From positions 1-19,984 of the forward strand of contig JAGKVC010000044.1 in the NCBI GenBank assembly GCA_021152595.1: 19,984 bases of DNA, written 5' to 3'. The position numbers and the translations under genes are program-made. The notes beneath the pieces are model-generated. The model did not search any database, had not been told where the DNA came from, and saw nothing but the letters and a program-made list of their open reading frames with translations. Position 1 is the stretch's first letter. The number at the start of each line of letters is the position of its first letter. This document shows, piece by piece, positions 5,893-13,920 of the stretch. This DNA is from Clostridia bacterium (GTDB taxonomy: Bacteria > Bacillota > Clostridia > Oscillospirales > Ruminococcaceae).

Positions 5893-7842
5893 TTATTTGC
5901 GTTTGCCGCGCGGCTTCTGACCGGAGAAGCTGTTTGCCTTCTGCGGCGGTCTGCCGGTTTGCTTCTGCTGCACCGGTTTCCGCTGGGATTTGCGGCTCTG
6001 CGGCTGATTCTTCTTCCGGCTGCCGGCGGACTGCTGCTGCGGACTGTTCGGCGCTGCCGGTACGAGACAATGCGGTCCGCTGCCGATGAGGTCGCGGCGG
6101 CCTGCCTTGATCAGTGCAGAACGGATCAAAGCGTGATTCTCCGGCTTGAAATATTGCAGCATGGCGCGCTGCTCTGCCTTTTCCTTCGGCGAGCGCGGAA
6201 CATACACCGGCTGCATCGTATACGGATCAAGCCCTGTGTGGAACATGCAGGTTGCGATCGTGCCGGGTGTCGGGTAGAAATCCTGCACCTGCTCCGGATG
6301 CAGCCCCTCCTCCTTGAGGAAGCATGCGAGCGCGATCGCGTCCTTGATCGTGCTGCCGGGGTGGCTGCTCATCAGATACGGCACGAGATACTGCTCTTTG
6401 CCCATGGATTTCGTCAGCTCATAAAACCGCTTCTGGAATGCCTTGTATACCTCGATATGCGGCTTGCCCATCTTGTCGAGAACCGCATTCGAGCAATGCT
6501 CCGGCGCGACCTTGAGCTGTCCGGAAACATGATACCGCACAAGCTCACGGAAGAATTCGTCGTCCTTGTCGCACATCAGATAGTCATACCGGATGCCGGA
6601 ACGGATGAACACGCGCTTGATTTTCGGGAGCGCGCGCAGCTTTCGCAGCAGATGCAGATATTCCTGATGATCGACGATCAGATTTTTGCACGGCTCCGGC
6701 GCGAGACATTTTTTGCCCTTGCAGAGCCCGTATTTGAGCTGCTTTTCGCAGGACGGATGCCGGAAATTTGCCGTCGGGCCGCCGACATCGTGCAGATAGC
6801 CCTTGAAATCGGGCAGGGTGGTCAGATATTTTGCCTCCTCGATCACGGATTCCTCAGAGCGCGTGGTCATGCGCCTGCCCTGATGCAGCGCGATCGAGCA
6901 GAAATTGCAGAAGCCGAAGCATCCGCGGTTGTGCGTGATCGAAAAGCGCACCTCTTTGATCGCAGGGACGCCGCCCTCCGCTTCATACATCGGGTGATAG
7001 GTGCGCATGAACGGCAGCGTATAGAGCGCGTCGAATTCCTCCTGCGTCAGCGAGAGCGCAGGCGGATTCTGCACGAACATCAGCTTGCCGTGGCGCTGGA
7101 TGATGCGCTTGCCGTAGACCTCGTCCTGCTGGTCATACTGGATGCGGCAGGCTTTGGCGTATGCCTCCTTGCTGTCGCGCACCTGCTCGAATGACGGACA
7201 TTCCGCCGAGCCGAACGGGGTTTCTGACGGATCGCAGAGATAGCATGTGCCGCGGACATCGCGGATCTCTTTGACGGGAACACCGTCGCGGAGCAGGTCT
7301 GCAAGCTCGATCATGCTGTGCTCGCCCATGCCGAAGCTGAGAATATCCGCGCCGCTTTCCAGCAGGACGGACGGATGCACGGAATCATCCCAGTAATCAT
7401 AATGCGCAAAGCGGCGGAGTGAGGCTTCCAGTCCGCCGATCAGAATCGGGATATCATCCCCGTAAATTTCGCGGATCTTGCGGCAGTATACGATCACCGC
7501 TCTGTCCGGACGCCGCCCTGCTTTGTTGCCGGGGGAGTAGGCGTCGTCGGAGCGCTTTTTCTTCGCGGATGTATAATGCGCGACCATGCTGTCGATATTG
7601 CCTGCGCTGACCAGAAACGCAAGACGCGGTCTGCCGAAGCGCGTAAAATCGGTATCGGTTTTCCAGTCCGGCTGTGCGAGCATGGCGACGGAATAGCCGT
7701 GGGATTCGAGCAGGCGGCAGATAATCGCCGCGCCGAAGCTCGGGTGATCGACATAGGCATCGCCGCAGACATAGACAAAATCCGGCTGCTCAATGCCGCG
7801 TTCCCGCAGCTCTTCCATTGTTACCGGCAGAAATCCGGTCAT
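5893..7842 (-). CDS. ygiQ: YgiQ family radical SAM protein
   Basis: A 649-residue protein of the YgiQ family (UPF0313), radical SAM enzymes whose reaction is unknown. The N-terminal domain has FVYVCGDAYVDHPSFGAAII and the long conserved segment GGLEASLRRFAHYDYWDDSV. The radical SAM cluster motif CX3CX2C appears as CFGFCNFC at about residues 306-313, followed by HQGRRMTTRSEESV. A further cysteine-rich stretch (HPSCEKQLKYGLCKGKKCLA) may hold another metal site. The C-terminal ~50 residues are low-complexity Gln/Lys/Arg (SRKKNQPQSRKSQRKPVQQ), probably an RNA- or DNA-binding tail. The start is ATG 7842 with GAGGTGATC upstream; a longer frame to 7941 runs through a repeat and is rejected. The 5' leader holds a REP-like repeat. 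It probably begins a transcript with the two downstream genes. Confidence 0.95.
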   Translation of the reverse strand: MTGFLPVTMEELRERGIEQPDFVYVCGDAYVDHPSFGAAIICRLLESHGYSVAMLAQPDWKTDTDFTRFGRPRLAFLVSAGNIDSMVAHYTSAKKKRSDDAYSPGNKAGRRPDRAVIVYCRKIREIYGDDIPILIGGLEASLRRFAHYDYWDDSVHPSVLLESGADILSFGMGEHSMIELADLLRDGVPVKEIRDVRGTCYLCDPSETPFGSAECPSFEQVRDSKEAYAKACRIQYDQQDEVYGKRIIQRHGKLMFVQNPPALSLTQEEFDALYTLPFMRTYHPMYEAEGGVPAIKEVRFSITHNRGCFGFCNFCSIALHQGRRMTTRSEESVIEEAKYLTTLPDFKGYLHDVGGPTANFRHPSCEKQLKYGLCKGKKCLAPEPCKNLIVDHQEYLHLLRKLRALPKIKRVFIRSGIRYDYLMCDKDDEFFRELVRYHVSGQLKVAPEHCSNAVLDKMGKPHIEVYKAFQKRFYELTKSMGKEQYLVPYLMSSHPGSTIKDAIALACFLKEEGLHPEQVQDFYPTPGTIATCMFHTGLDPYTMQPVYVPRSPKEKAEQRAMLQYFKPENHALIRSALIKAGRRDLIGSGPHCLVPAAPNSPQQQSAGSRKKNQPQSRKSQRKPVQQKQTGRPPQKANSFSGQKPRGKRK

Positions 7843-7862
7843 GCGATCACCTCGTTTTTTTG

Positions 7863-7915
7863 AATTAGAAATGAGAAATGTGAAATGAGAAATTGCGGTG
7901 TCTGCCTTCGGCAGA
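7863..7915. repeat. REP-like singlet repeat (A-rich minisatellite plus hairpin)
   Basis: A GAAAT-based stretch (7863-7894, beginning AATTAGAAATGAGAAATG) is followed by GCGGTG and the hairpin TCTGCC-TTC-GGCAGA (7901-7915). The first 24 bases (7863-7886) are identical to the reverse complement of 14051-14074. The same arrangement occurs twice, in inverted orientation, at 13921-14080. It lies in the leader of ygiQ, a few bases upstream of its RBS. Confidence 0.8.
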
Positions 7916-7951
7916 GGATTTTTGATACCGCGGGTTCTCACGCCTCACTTA

Positions 7952-7979
7952 TGTATACTGACGGTATAGCTGCATTCAA
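7952..7979 (-). promoter_or_regulatory. Candidate promoter for ygiQ
   Basis: On the minus strand TTGAAT (7974-7979) is followed after 16 bases by TATACA (7952-7957). The -35 overlaps the stop codon of the last tandem paralogue gene. The match is fair rather than strong, and a read-through from upstream genes is equally possible. Confidence 0.3.
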
Positions 7980-8452
7980 CAGAGATCATGTTTGCTCTTA
8001 TACGGCTGCAGATCATCATAATGGAACCATATGTCATAATACCACCAAGGATCGGTGTACGTCAACCAGAAGGTCATTACAAAATCGCCGCCGCCGGCTT
8101 CGTTGAAGTCAAGCACATTCAAGGTAAATAACTGTTCAAGCTCCTGCGGGGAATCATACGGCTGCGTCAGCATCACGTCACACAGGTTCTGCTTGCTCAG
8201 CCAGACGTATGCCCTTTGCATACATTCATCCAGATGCTCCAGCACATCAATCACCTGATCGACCGTTTCATCCATCATATTGTCAGGTGCGTGAATATAT
8301 AATTCGACATCATCCGCTTTATCATTTATATAAATATTCGTGTCTGTACCGAGTCTTCCGTCGCTTTGTTCGTAGAACCATAATTGCGACCGGTCTTTTT
8401 TTTTCAGAATGTCGATGAGTTCTTCACAGAAATAGTAATTATAATTATCCAC
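7976..8452 (-). CDS. Tandem paralogue A, unknown function (158 residues)
   Basis: Last of three adjacent paralogues. The GTG at 8452 is chosen because GAGGAGCG lies eight bases upstream and because this RBS/GTG block is shared with the two sister genes; an upstream in-frame GTG at 8488 overlaps the previous stop and has no RBS. The protein begins MDNYNYYFCEELIDILKKKD. Its conserved core is VIDVLEHLDECMQRAYVWLS followed by KQNLCD, and the C-terminus ends WYYDIWFHYDDLQPYKSK. It has a predicted beta-rich N-terminal half, a long central helix and a strand-rich C-terminus with many aromatic and acidic residues. No signal peptide or transmembrane helix. Family not recognised; the layout resembles small DUF families of immunity-like proteins, but this is a weak impression. 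Confidence 0.8.
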   Translation of the reverse strand: MDNYNYYFCEELIDILKKKDRSQLWFYEQSDGRLGTDTNIYINDKADDVELYIHAPDNMMDETVDQVIDVLEHLDECMQRAYVWLSKQNLCDVMLTQPYDSPQELEQLFTLNVLDFNEAGGGDFVMTFWLTYTDPWWYYDIWFHYDDLQPYKSKHDLC

Positions 8453-8484
8453 TGCTTTCGCTCCTCTGCTGAGATGCGAGAAAT

Positions 8485-8964
8485 TCACCAGAGCATTTTT
8501 TCGCTCTTATACGGCTGCAGATCATCGTAATGGAACCACACGTCATAAAGCCAGGGATAAAAATTACCGGGAGGGAGCTTGGAGTGATCCATAAAGAAGG
8601 TCATTACAAAATTGCTGCCGGCTTCGTTGCATTCCAGCGTACCCATACGAAATAACTGTTCAAGCGCCTGCGGGGAATAATACGGCTGCGTCAGCCACTC
8701 GTCACACAGGTTCTGATTGCTCAGCCAGACGTATGCCCTCTGGATGCATTCCTCCAGATGCTCCAGCACATCAATCACCTGATCGACCGTTTCATCCATC
8801 ATATTCTCAGGGGTGTGAATCGAAAATTCGACATCATCCGCTTTTTCATTCACATCAATACGAGTGTTTGCACCGAGTTTTCCGTTGCATTGTTCGTAGA
8901 ACCATAATTGCGACCAGTCCCTTTTTCTCAGAATGCCGATGAGTTCATCAGAGGTAAGATTCAC
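8485..8964 (-). CDS. Tandem paralogue B, unknown function (159 residues)
   Basis: Middle of three paralogues. Starts at GTG 8964, with AAAGGGGCG about nine bases upstream, and is separated by 34 bases from gene C and by 32 from gene A. Close to gene A throughout: both share SQLWFYEQ, then MMDETVDQVIDVLEHL (residues ~55-70), RAYVWLS, QNLCD and a near-identical C-terminal VWFHYDDLQPYKS. Differences concentrate in the first ~10 residues and in the loop after NEAG, where B has the insertion DHSKLPPGNFYP. Function unknown; cytoplasmic by lack of any export or membrane signal. The high identity to A suggests a recent duplication. Confidence 0.82.
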   Translation of the reverse strand: MNLTSDELIGILRKRDWSQLWFYEQCNGKLGANTRIDVNEKADDVEFSIHTPENMMDETVDQVIDVLEHLEECIQRAYVWLSNQNLCDEWLTQPYYSPQALEQLFRMGTLECNEAGSNFVMTFFMDHSKLPPGNFYPWLYDVWFHYDDLQPYKSEKMLW

Positions 8965-8998
8965 TTCGTTCGCCCCTTTCTGCTGAGATGCGAGAAAT

Positions 8999-9493
8999 CT
9001 ACCAGAGATCTTTTTCGCTCATGTACGGCTGTAAATCATCGCAATCGAAATATATGTCATGATGCCAGGGATAAGGATTCATAGGCTTGGTATCCTCAAA
9101 AGCGAATCTCATTACAAAAACGCCGCCACCCGGTTTGGGGTTGCCGAGCACGCTTCCGGCTTCCTCGATGTCCAGCTCACATATGGTAAATAACTGCTCA
9201 AGCTCCTGCGGGGAATATGCCGGCTTCGTCAGCCACCTGTCACACAGGTTCTGTTTGCTCAGCCAGATGTATGCCCTCTGGATACATTCCTCCAGATGCT
9301 CCAGCACATCAATCGTCCAGTCGGCCGTTTTATCCAAAATCATATTGTTATGGGCGCGAACAAAAACCTCGACATAATCTGCTTTGTCGTTCACATAAAG
9401 ATTGATTTCTGCATGGGTATGTCCGTCGCGGAAAAAAAATGGAGAATAGTCCTTTTTTTTCAAAAAGTCAATGATTTCTTCAAGGAAATACAC
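8999..9493 (-). CDS. Tandem paralogue C, unknown function (164 residues)
   Basis: First transcribed and most divergent of the three. The GTG at 9493 is chosen because it sits in the same context as its sisters (AAAGGGGCGAACGCAGTG); a frame opening to 9517 would put the RBS inside the protein. It begins MYFLEEIIDFLKKKDYSPFF and keeps TIDVLEHLEECIQRAYIWLS, KQNLCDRWLTKP, SPQELEQLF and the C-terminal DCDDLQPYMSEKDLW. It carries a unique Gly/Pro loop (GSVLGNPKPGGG) where A and B are shorter. It follows the RNA 2'-phosphotransferase gene by 41 bases, so is probably co-transcribed with it. Function unknown. Confidence 0.8.
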   Translation of the reverse strand: MYFLEEIIDFLKKKDYSPFFFRDGHTHAEINLYVNDKADYVEVFVRAHNNMILDKTADWTIDVLEHLEECIQRAYIWLSKQNLCDRWLTKPAYSPQELEQLFTICELDIEEAGSVLGNPKPGGGVFVMRFAFEDTKPMNPYPWHHDIYFDCDDLQPYMSEKDLW

Positions 9494-9534
9494 TGCGTTC
9501 GCCCCTTTCTTCAGCACAATGCGGAAAAGACGGT

Positions 9535-10095
9535 TCAGCGCTCCGGTGCGATGCTGATATATCTGACCGGAACGGAACCGGTCAGCCAGACGCCGTTTTC
9601 GGCGCGGTACAATGCAAAGCCGTCCGCGTGCATGCGCTTGGTGTCAATTTGCAGAATGACGGGCTTGCCGTGCCGGATGCCGACCTTTTTTGCGGTTTCG
9701 ATATCCGGTGAAAGGTGGACATACTGCCGTGACATCGGCTTTAAGCCCTCCTGCATAATGCTTTCCAGAAAGCGGCTCGCGGTGCCGTGCCAGAGCGTAT
9801 CCGGCGGCGTGACCGGCTGTAATTCCAGATCGACCGCGACCGAATGCCCCTGATTGGCACGGATCTTTGTATGGTCTGCGCTGAACGAATAGCGCTGCTT
9901 TTCGTCTGTCCGGACGATCTCCTCGAGCATTTCCGTGTCGATCGGCTGTCCGGCATCTGTCATGCCGCGGAGCAGTGCCGCAACATCCGCCCAGCCGTGC
10001 GCATCGAGCCTGATGCCAGCCGCCTCCGGCTGATGCCGCAGCACCAGACTCAAAAATTTGCTTGTGTGTGTCTTTTGTTTTTCTGTATATTGCAT
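9535..10095 (-). CDS. kptA: RNA 2'-phosphotransferase, Tpt1/KptA family
   Basis: A 186-residue enzyme that transfers the internal 2'-phosphate of RNA to NAD+, releasing nicotinamide and ADP-ribose cyclic phosphate. All four residues of the known Arg-His-Arg-Arg active site appear: R20 and H21 in FLSLVLRHQPEAAG, Arg in TKIRANQGHS, and Arg in VGIRHGKPVIL. HGWADVAALL, RYSFSADH, LWHGT and SRQYVHLSPD are also family hallmarks. Length is normal. The start is ATG 10095 with GAGGT seven bases upstream; a longer opening to 10143 overlaps the ftsK stop. It lies 44 bases after ftsK and 41 before paralogue C. Bacteria mostly lack the eukaryotic-style tRNA splicing that makes 2'-phosphates, so the in vivo substrate is unknown. 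Confidence 0.95.
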   Translation of the reverse strand: MQYTEKQKTHTSKFLSLVLRHQPEAAGIRLDAHGWADVAALLRGMTDAGQPIDTEMLEEIVRTDEKQRYSFSADHTKIRANQGHSVAVDLELQPVTPPDTLWHGTASRFLESIMQEGLKPMSRQYVHLSPDIETAKKVGIRHGKPVILQIDTKRMHADGFALYRAENGVWLTGSVPVRYISIAPER

Positions 10096-10139
10096 CGGAA
10101 TTACCTCAATGATGTCCTTGTATCTGTGACGCTGAACCG

Positions 10140-12953
10140 TCACTCAACCTTGCTGCCGCTGGACGCGAGCTTGAGCTTCCATTCGGTCAGCTCCTGCGGC
10201 GTCATGAGAACCTTGCGCGGCTTGGCACCCTCCGAAGGTCCGATGATGCCGCGCTGCTCCATTTCATCAACGATGCGCGCTGCCTTTGCGTAGCCCAGAC
10301 GCAGGCGGCGCTGGAGCGCTGTGGTCGAGAGCTGTCCTGCATCGACGGCAAGCTCCGAGGCTTTCAGAATCAGTGCTTCGTCGCCGGTCAGCTCGCCGAG
10401 ATCGTCACTGCCGCCCGTTTTGTCGCCCTTTTCCGCCGGAATCGCCTGCTCAACGGCATCCATGATCGCTGCATCGTATTCGGATGCGCCGTTGGATTTC
10501 AGGAACGATGCGACCGCTTCAACCTCGCTGTCCGAGACAAAGCAGCCCTGCACACGCTTCGGCTCACGCCAGCCGTTCGGATAGAACAGCAGGTCGCCGT
10601 TGCCGAGCAGCGTCTCTGCGCCGGTCGTATCGAGAATGGTACGCGAATCAACCGCGGATTTGACGCTCATGCCGATGCGGCTCGGGACATTCGATTTGAT
10701 CAGTCCCGTGATGACATCAACGGTCGGGCGCTGTGTTGCGATAATCAGATGAATACCTGCTGCACGCGCCTTCTGCGCGATACGGATAACGGAAGATTCA
10801 ACCTCCTTGCCGCAGGTCATCATCAGGTCGGCAAACTCGTCGATGATAATGACGATCTGGGGCAGGGGCTTCAGCTCCGGATGCTTCTCTGCAACGGCAT
10901 TGTAGCCCTTGAGGTCACGGACGCCGTGCTCTGCGCAGAGCATGTATCTGCGCTCCATTTCCAGGACCGCCCAGTTCAGCGCACCGGCTGCCTTCTGCGG
11001 CTGCGTGACAACCGGAATCAGCAGATGCGGAATGCCGTCATAGGGCTGGAATTCAACGACCTTCGGATCAATGAGGATCAGGCGGACCTCGTCCGGCGTT
11101 GCGTGATAGAGGATGCTCATGATGATCGAATTCGTGCAGACGGACTTACCGGAACCGGTCGTGCCTGCGATGATCATATGCGGCATCTTGGAGATATCGC
11201 CGAGAATGACATGACCGTCGATATCCTTGCCGACGGCGAATGTCAGCTTGCTCTGAGACTCCTGAAATTCCGTTGTTTCGAGAATTTCACGCAGAGAGAC
11301 AGAGTCCTTGTGATTGTTCGGAACCTCCACGCCGACTGCCGGTTTTCCGGGAATCGGTGCTTCGATACGGACGGATTTGCCGCCGAGATTCAGACCGATA
11401 TCGTCAGCAAGCGCGGTGATCTTGGCAATCTTGACACCGGCTGCCGGCTGAATCTCATAGCGTGTGACCGTCGGGCCGCGGCGGATGCCGGTGATGCGTA
11501 CCTGCACGCCGAAGCTCGCAAGCGTTTCGACAAGCAGCTTGCCCTTTTCACGCAGCTCCAGCGACTTGTCCGCGTCGTTGGCGGAGTTGTCCACATGATT
11601 GAGCAGCGAAATCGGCGGCGCGATATACGGAATCTCAGGCTCCTCCTGATAGACGCCCTCATCGTCCGGTGCTTCGTCCGCGCCGTGCTCCTCCTCGGTA
11701 TCGCCGGAGAGCCACGGCAGATTGTTCGTCTGGGTATCGGATTCCTGCGCAGCCTGTTCGACCATCGCCTCGAACTGTTCATCCTCATCGAGCGTCGATT
11801 TGATATGCTCGACACCGCTCTGATGCGTCTGCGTCAGGCGGTTGGATGCGGTCTCGGGCTGCTTGCTGTCGCTGTGATCGAAAATCGGCACATCGACGTC
11901 AATATTATGCAGCTCCTCGCGCTTCGGGGGCGCCGGAGCCGGTTCGCTTTCACTGCCGAGGATGAATGCGACTTCTTTCATCTGCTGCTCATCCTCGCGT
12001 CTGCGGCGGCGCGGCGTCTTGAGCTGTTCCTCCTCCGCAGGTGCATCCTCCGCAGGCGGAAGCGCAGGCTGCGGACGTCTGCTGCCGCGGATATATTTCG
12101 TCGCCTTTTCGATGAGATCGGGCGCTTCTTCCTCTTCTTCCGCCTCGTCTTCCTCCTCGAAATCGTCCTCGTCGTCCTCTTCATCATAGAAGTCATCGAC
12201 AAAGCCGTCAAAGCCGCGTGTTGCTGCATTGACGATGCCGTGCCAGATCCAGACAAACGGTTTCGTGATCATTTCGAGGATTTCAACAATGCCGCGGTTC
12301 GTCAGCAGCATGATTAGTACAATGACGATCAGCGTTATGACGATCCGTGCGCCGATGACATCAAATGCCGCAACGAGCGGAAAGACAATAATGCCGGAGA
12401 TCAGACCGCCGCCGCGGAAGGTCTTGCCGTTCTCGAAAAGCAGCTTGACCGAATCCTGAAATCCCATGCGCTCATTCGTCACGGGATCGGTCGCAAGCAG
12501 CGCATCACCGAAGAAAATCTGCACCAGTGAGCTGACAAAGAGCGTCAGCAGCACGCCCCAGACCGCTCTGCCCGATGCAAGGCGGCTGCGGTCCTGACCG
12601 ATCAGATAGCCGGTATAAATGAGGATCGCCGGAACGAAAATGATGCCGATGCCGAATGTGCCGAGCAGCAGCTCATGCAGCGTCAGCCAGAACTTGCCGC
12701 CCGGTACGACTGCGAGCGCTGCGATCAGAATACCTGCCGCAAACAGCAGCACGGAGCGGAGCTGATTGTTCTGGGGCTTCGGCGCAGGTGCCGGTTTGCT
12801 CTTGGTCTGTTTTGCTGTCTTTGCCGGAGCCGTCGTGTTGATGCGGCGCGCAGAAGCGGTCTTGCGCGGTGCAGACTTCGGCGCAGTTTTCGGTGCGGAT
12901 TTTTGTGCGGGTTTCTTTGCGCCGGTCTTTCCGGCTGCTTTCTTTTCTGCCAT
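10140..12953 (-). CDS. ftsK: DNA translocase FtsK/SpoIIIE
   Basis: A 937-residue membrane-anchored DNA pump that clears chromosomes from the division or sporulation septum. Residues 1-65 are Lys/Ala/Pro rich; about four to five hydrophobic helices lie between ~67 and ~222 (LLFAAGILIAALAVVPG; IGIIFVPAILIYTGYLIG; VITLIVIVLIMLLT). A very acidic linker follows near 255-280 (EEDDEDDFEEEDEAEEEE), then a variable linker to ~470. The motor has Walker A GTTGSGKS (~600) and Walker B IVIIIDEFADLM (~704), with ATQRPTVDVITGLIKSN. The C-terminal gamma winged helix (LQRRLRLGYAKAARIVDEME, ~884) recognises polar motifs (KOPS/SRS). Whether this is the septal FtsK or SpoIIIE is not decidable from sequence alone. 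Start ATG 12953, RBS AAGGTG. It is 39 bases downstream of uppP. Confidence 0.97.
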   Translation of the reverse strand: MAEKKAAGKTGAKKPAQKSAPKTAPKSAPRKTASARRINTTAPAKTAKQTKSKPAPAPKPQNNQLRSVLLFAAGILIAALAVVPGGKFWLTLHELLLGTFGIGIIFVPAILIYTGYLIGQDRSRLASGRAVWGVLLTLFVSSLVQIFFGDALLATDPVTNERMGFQDSVKLLFENGKTFRGGGLISGIIVFPLVAAFDVIGARIVITLIVIVLIMLLTNRGIVEILEMITKPFVWIWHGIVNAATRGFDGFVDDFYDEEDDEDDFEEEDEAEEEEEAPDLIEKATKYIRGSRRPQPALPPAEDAPAEEEQLKTPRRRRREDEQQMKEVAFILGSESEPAPAPPKREELHNIDVDVPIFDHSDSKQPETASNRLTQTHQSGVEHIKSTLDEDEQFEAMVEQAAQESDTQTNNLPWLSGDTEEEHGADEAPDDEGVYQEEPEIPYIAPPISLLNHVDNSANDADKSLELREKGKLLVETLASFGVQVRITGIRRGPTVTRYEIQPAAGVKIAKITALADDIGLNLGGKSVRIEAPIPGKPAVGVEVPNNHKDSVSLREILETTEFQESQSKLTFAVGKDIDGHVILGDISKMPHMIIAGTTGSGKSVCTNSIIMSILYHATPDEVRLILIDPKVVEFQPYDGIPHLLIPVVTQPQKAAGALNWAVLEMERRYMLCAEHGVRDLKGYNAVAEKHPELKPLPQIVIIIDEFADLMMTCGKEVESSVIRIAQKARAAGIHLIIATQRPTVDVITGLIKSNVPSRIGMSVKSAVDSRTILDTTGAETLLGNGDLLFYPNGWREPKRVQGCFVSDSEVEAVASFLKSNGASEYDAAIMDAVEQAIPAEKGDKTGGSDDLGELTGDEALILKASELAVDAGQLSTTALQRRLRLGYAKAARIVDEMEQRGIIGPSEGAKPRKVLMTPQELTEWKLKLASSGSKVE

Positions 12954-12992
12954 GATTGCACCTTTCTTTCGTGATAATATATGTCTCTGAAA

Positions 12993-13823
12993 TTATCCTC
13001 TTGCTGCGATGAACCAGTAGGCGAATGTGCCGATGCTGACAAGCAGCGTGTAGATCGAGAAGACGATGAAGTTATCCGAGCGGATCAGCCAGCGGACAAG
13101 CTGGATCGCCAGAATGCCGACGATCACTGCGACGACAAAGCCGATCAGCGCTGCCGGAATATTGACGGTAATCGTACCCTCAAGCAGATCCTTCAGCTCG
13201 ACGAGACATCCGCCGAGAATCGCCGGAATGCCGAGCACGAAGGAATACCGGACTGCCGTCTCCTTTTCAAGACCGGAGAACAGTCCGCCGGAAATCGTCG
13301 AGCCGGAGCGCGAAACGCCCGGGAACAGTGCCGCACACTGGAACAGACCGATCACAACGGCATCCTTGACCGTGATGTCGCCTGCGGTTTTCTTCGTGTT
13401 GCGGATGCGGCTTGCAAAGAACAGCTCCACCGATGTAAACAGGAAGCAGCAGCCGAGAATCGGCAGCGAGATATTCTCGAATACATCCTTGATCAGATAG
13501 AACGGCACAAGCAGCACCAGCGAAATGAACAGCATGATGAGCATGCGGCGGTCGGGATTCATGGTTTTCCATTTGAATTTGCCCGTGAAGATATCCTTGA
13601 TCAGTACAAAGAATTCCTTGAGCAGCGCCCAGATCGTATCTCTGAATGCGATGCAGACGGCGACGAGCGTGCCCAGATGCAGGATCACGAGCAGGAAGGT
13701 TCCCTCCTCGACGGTCTGTCCGGTGATCGCCTGATAGAGCTTGAGGTGTCCGGAGCTGGATACCGGCAGAAACTCGGTGAGTCCCTGGATAATTGCCTGA
13801 ATGATTGCGTCAAAAATGGTCAT
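12993..13823 (-). CDS. uppP: Undecaprenyl-diphosphatase UppP (BacA)
   Basis: A 276-residue multi-pass membrane enzyme that dephosphorylates undecaprenyl pyrophosphate to the monophosphate carrier for cell-wall synthesis; overproduction gives bacitracin resistance in other bacteria. The two catalytic motifs are intact: GLTEFLPVSSSGHL (residues 14-27, with E17, the serines and H26) and PGVSRSGSTI near 170. Roughly seven to eight hydrophobic helices fill the rest, ending YWFIAARG. The start at ATG 13823 follows AGGAGG closely. A strong sigma-A-type promoter lies 47-75 bases upstream. The gap to ftsK is 39 bases with no visible terminator, so uppP probably leads a transcript with ftsK, kptA and the paralogues. 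Confidence 0.97.
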   Translation of the reverse strand: MTIFDAIIQAIIQGLTEFLPVSSSGHLKLYQAITGQTVEEGTFLLVILHLGTLVAVCIAFRDTIWALLKEFFVLIKDIFTGKFKWKTMNPDRRMLIMLFISLVLLVPFYLIKDVFENISLPILGCCFLFTSVELFFASRIRNTKKTAGDITVKDAVVIGLFQCAALFPGVSRSGSTISGGLFSGLEKETAVRYSFVLGIPAILGGCLVELKDLLEGTITVNIPAALIGFVVAVIVGILAIQLVRWLIRSDNFIVFSIYTLLVSIGTFAYWFIAARG

Positions 13824-13869
13824 GTGTTTTCCTCCTGATACGGATTTTTTTGCATAGATATACTCTTAT

Positions 13870-13898
13870 ATCATACCACATTTTCCCGACCGTGTCAA
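13870..13898 (-). promoter_or_regulatory. Strong sigma-A-type promoter of uppP
   Basis: On the minus strand TTGACA (13893-13898) is followed after exactly 17 bases by TATGAT (13870-13875). Both hexamers are close to consensus. Initiation is expected near 13863, giving a leader of about 40 bases to ATG 13823. Confidence 0.85.
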
Positions 13899-13920
13899 GC
13901 CGCGCGGCGGCGCATCGGAA

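Noticed and set aside
5797..7194. 465-residue open frame on the plus strand
   Set aside because: It lies wholly antisense to ygiQ and the next gene, whose minus-strand proteins have clear motifs and RBSs.
8453..8488. Upstream GTG at 8488 as the start of paralogue A
   Set aside because: It overlaps the stop of gene B and lacks an RBS; the GTG at 8452 has the same RBS context as the sister genes.
10749..12317. 522-residue open frame on the plus strand
   Set aside because: Antisense to ftsK; its translation is Arg/Leu-rich low-quality sequence without motifs and lacks an RBS.
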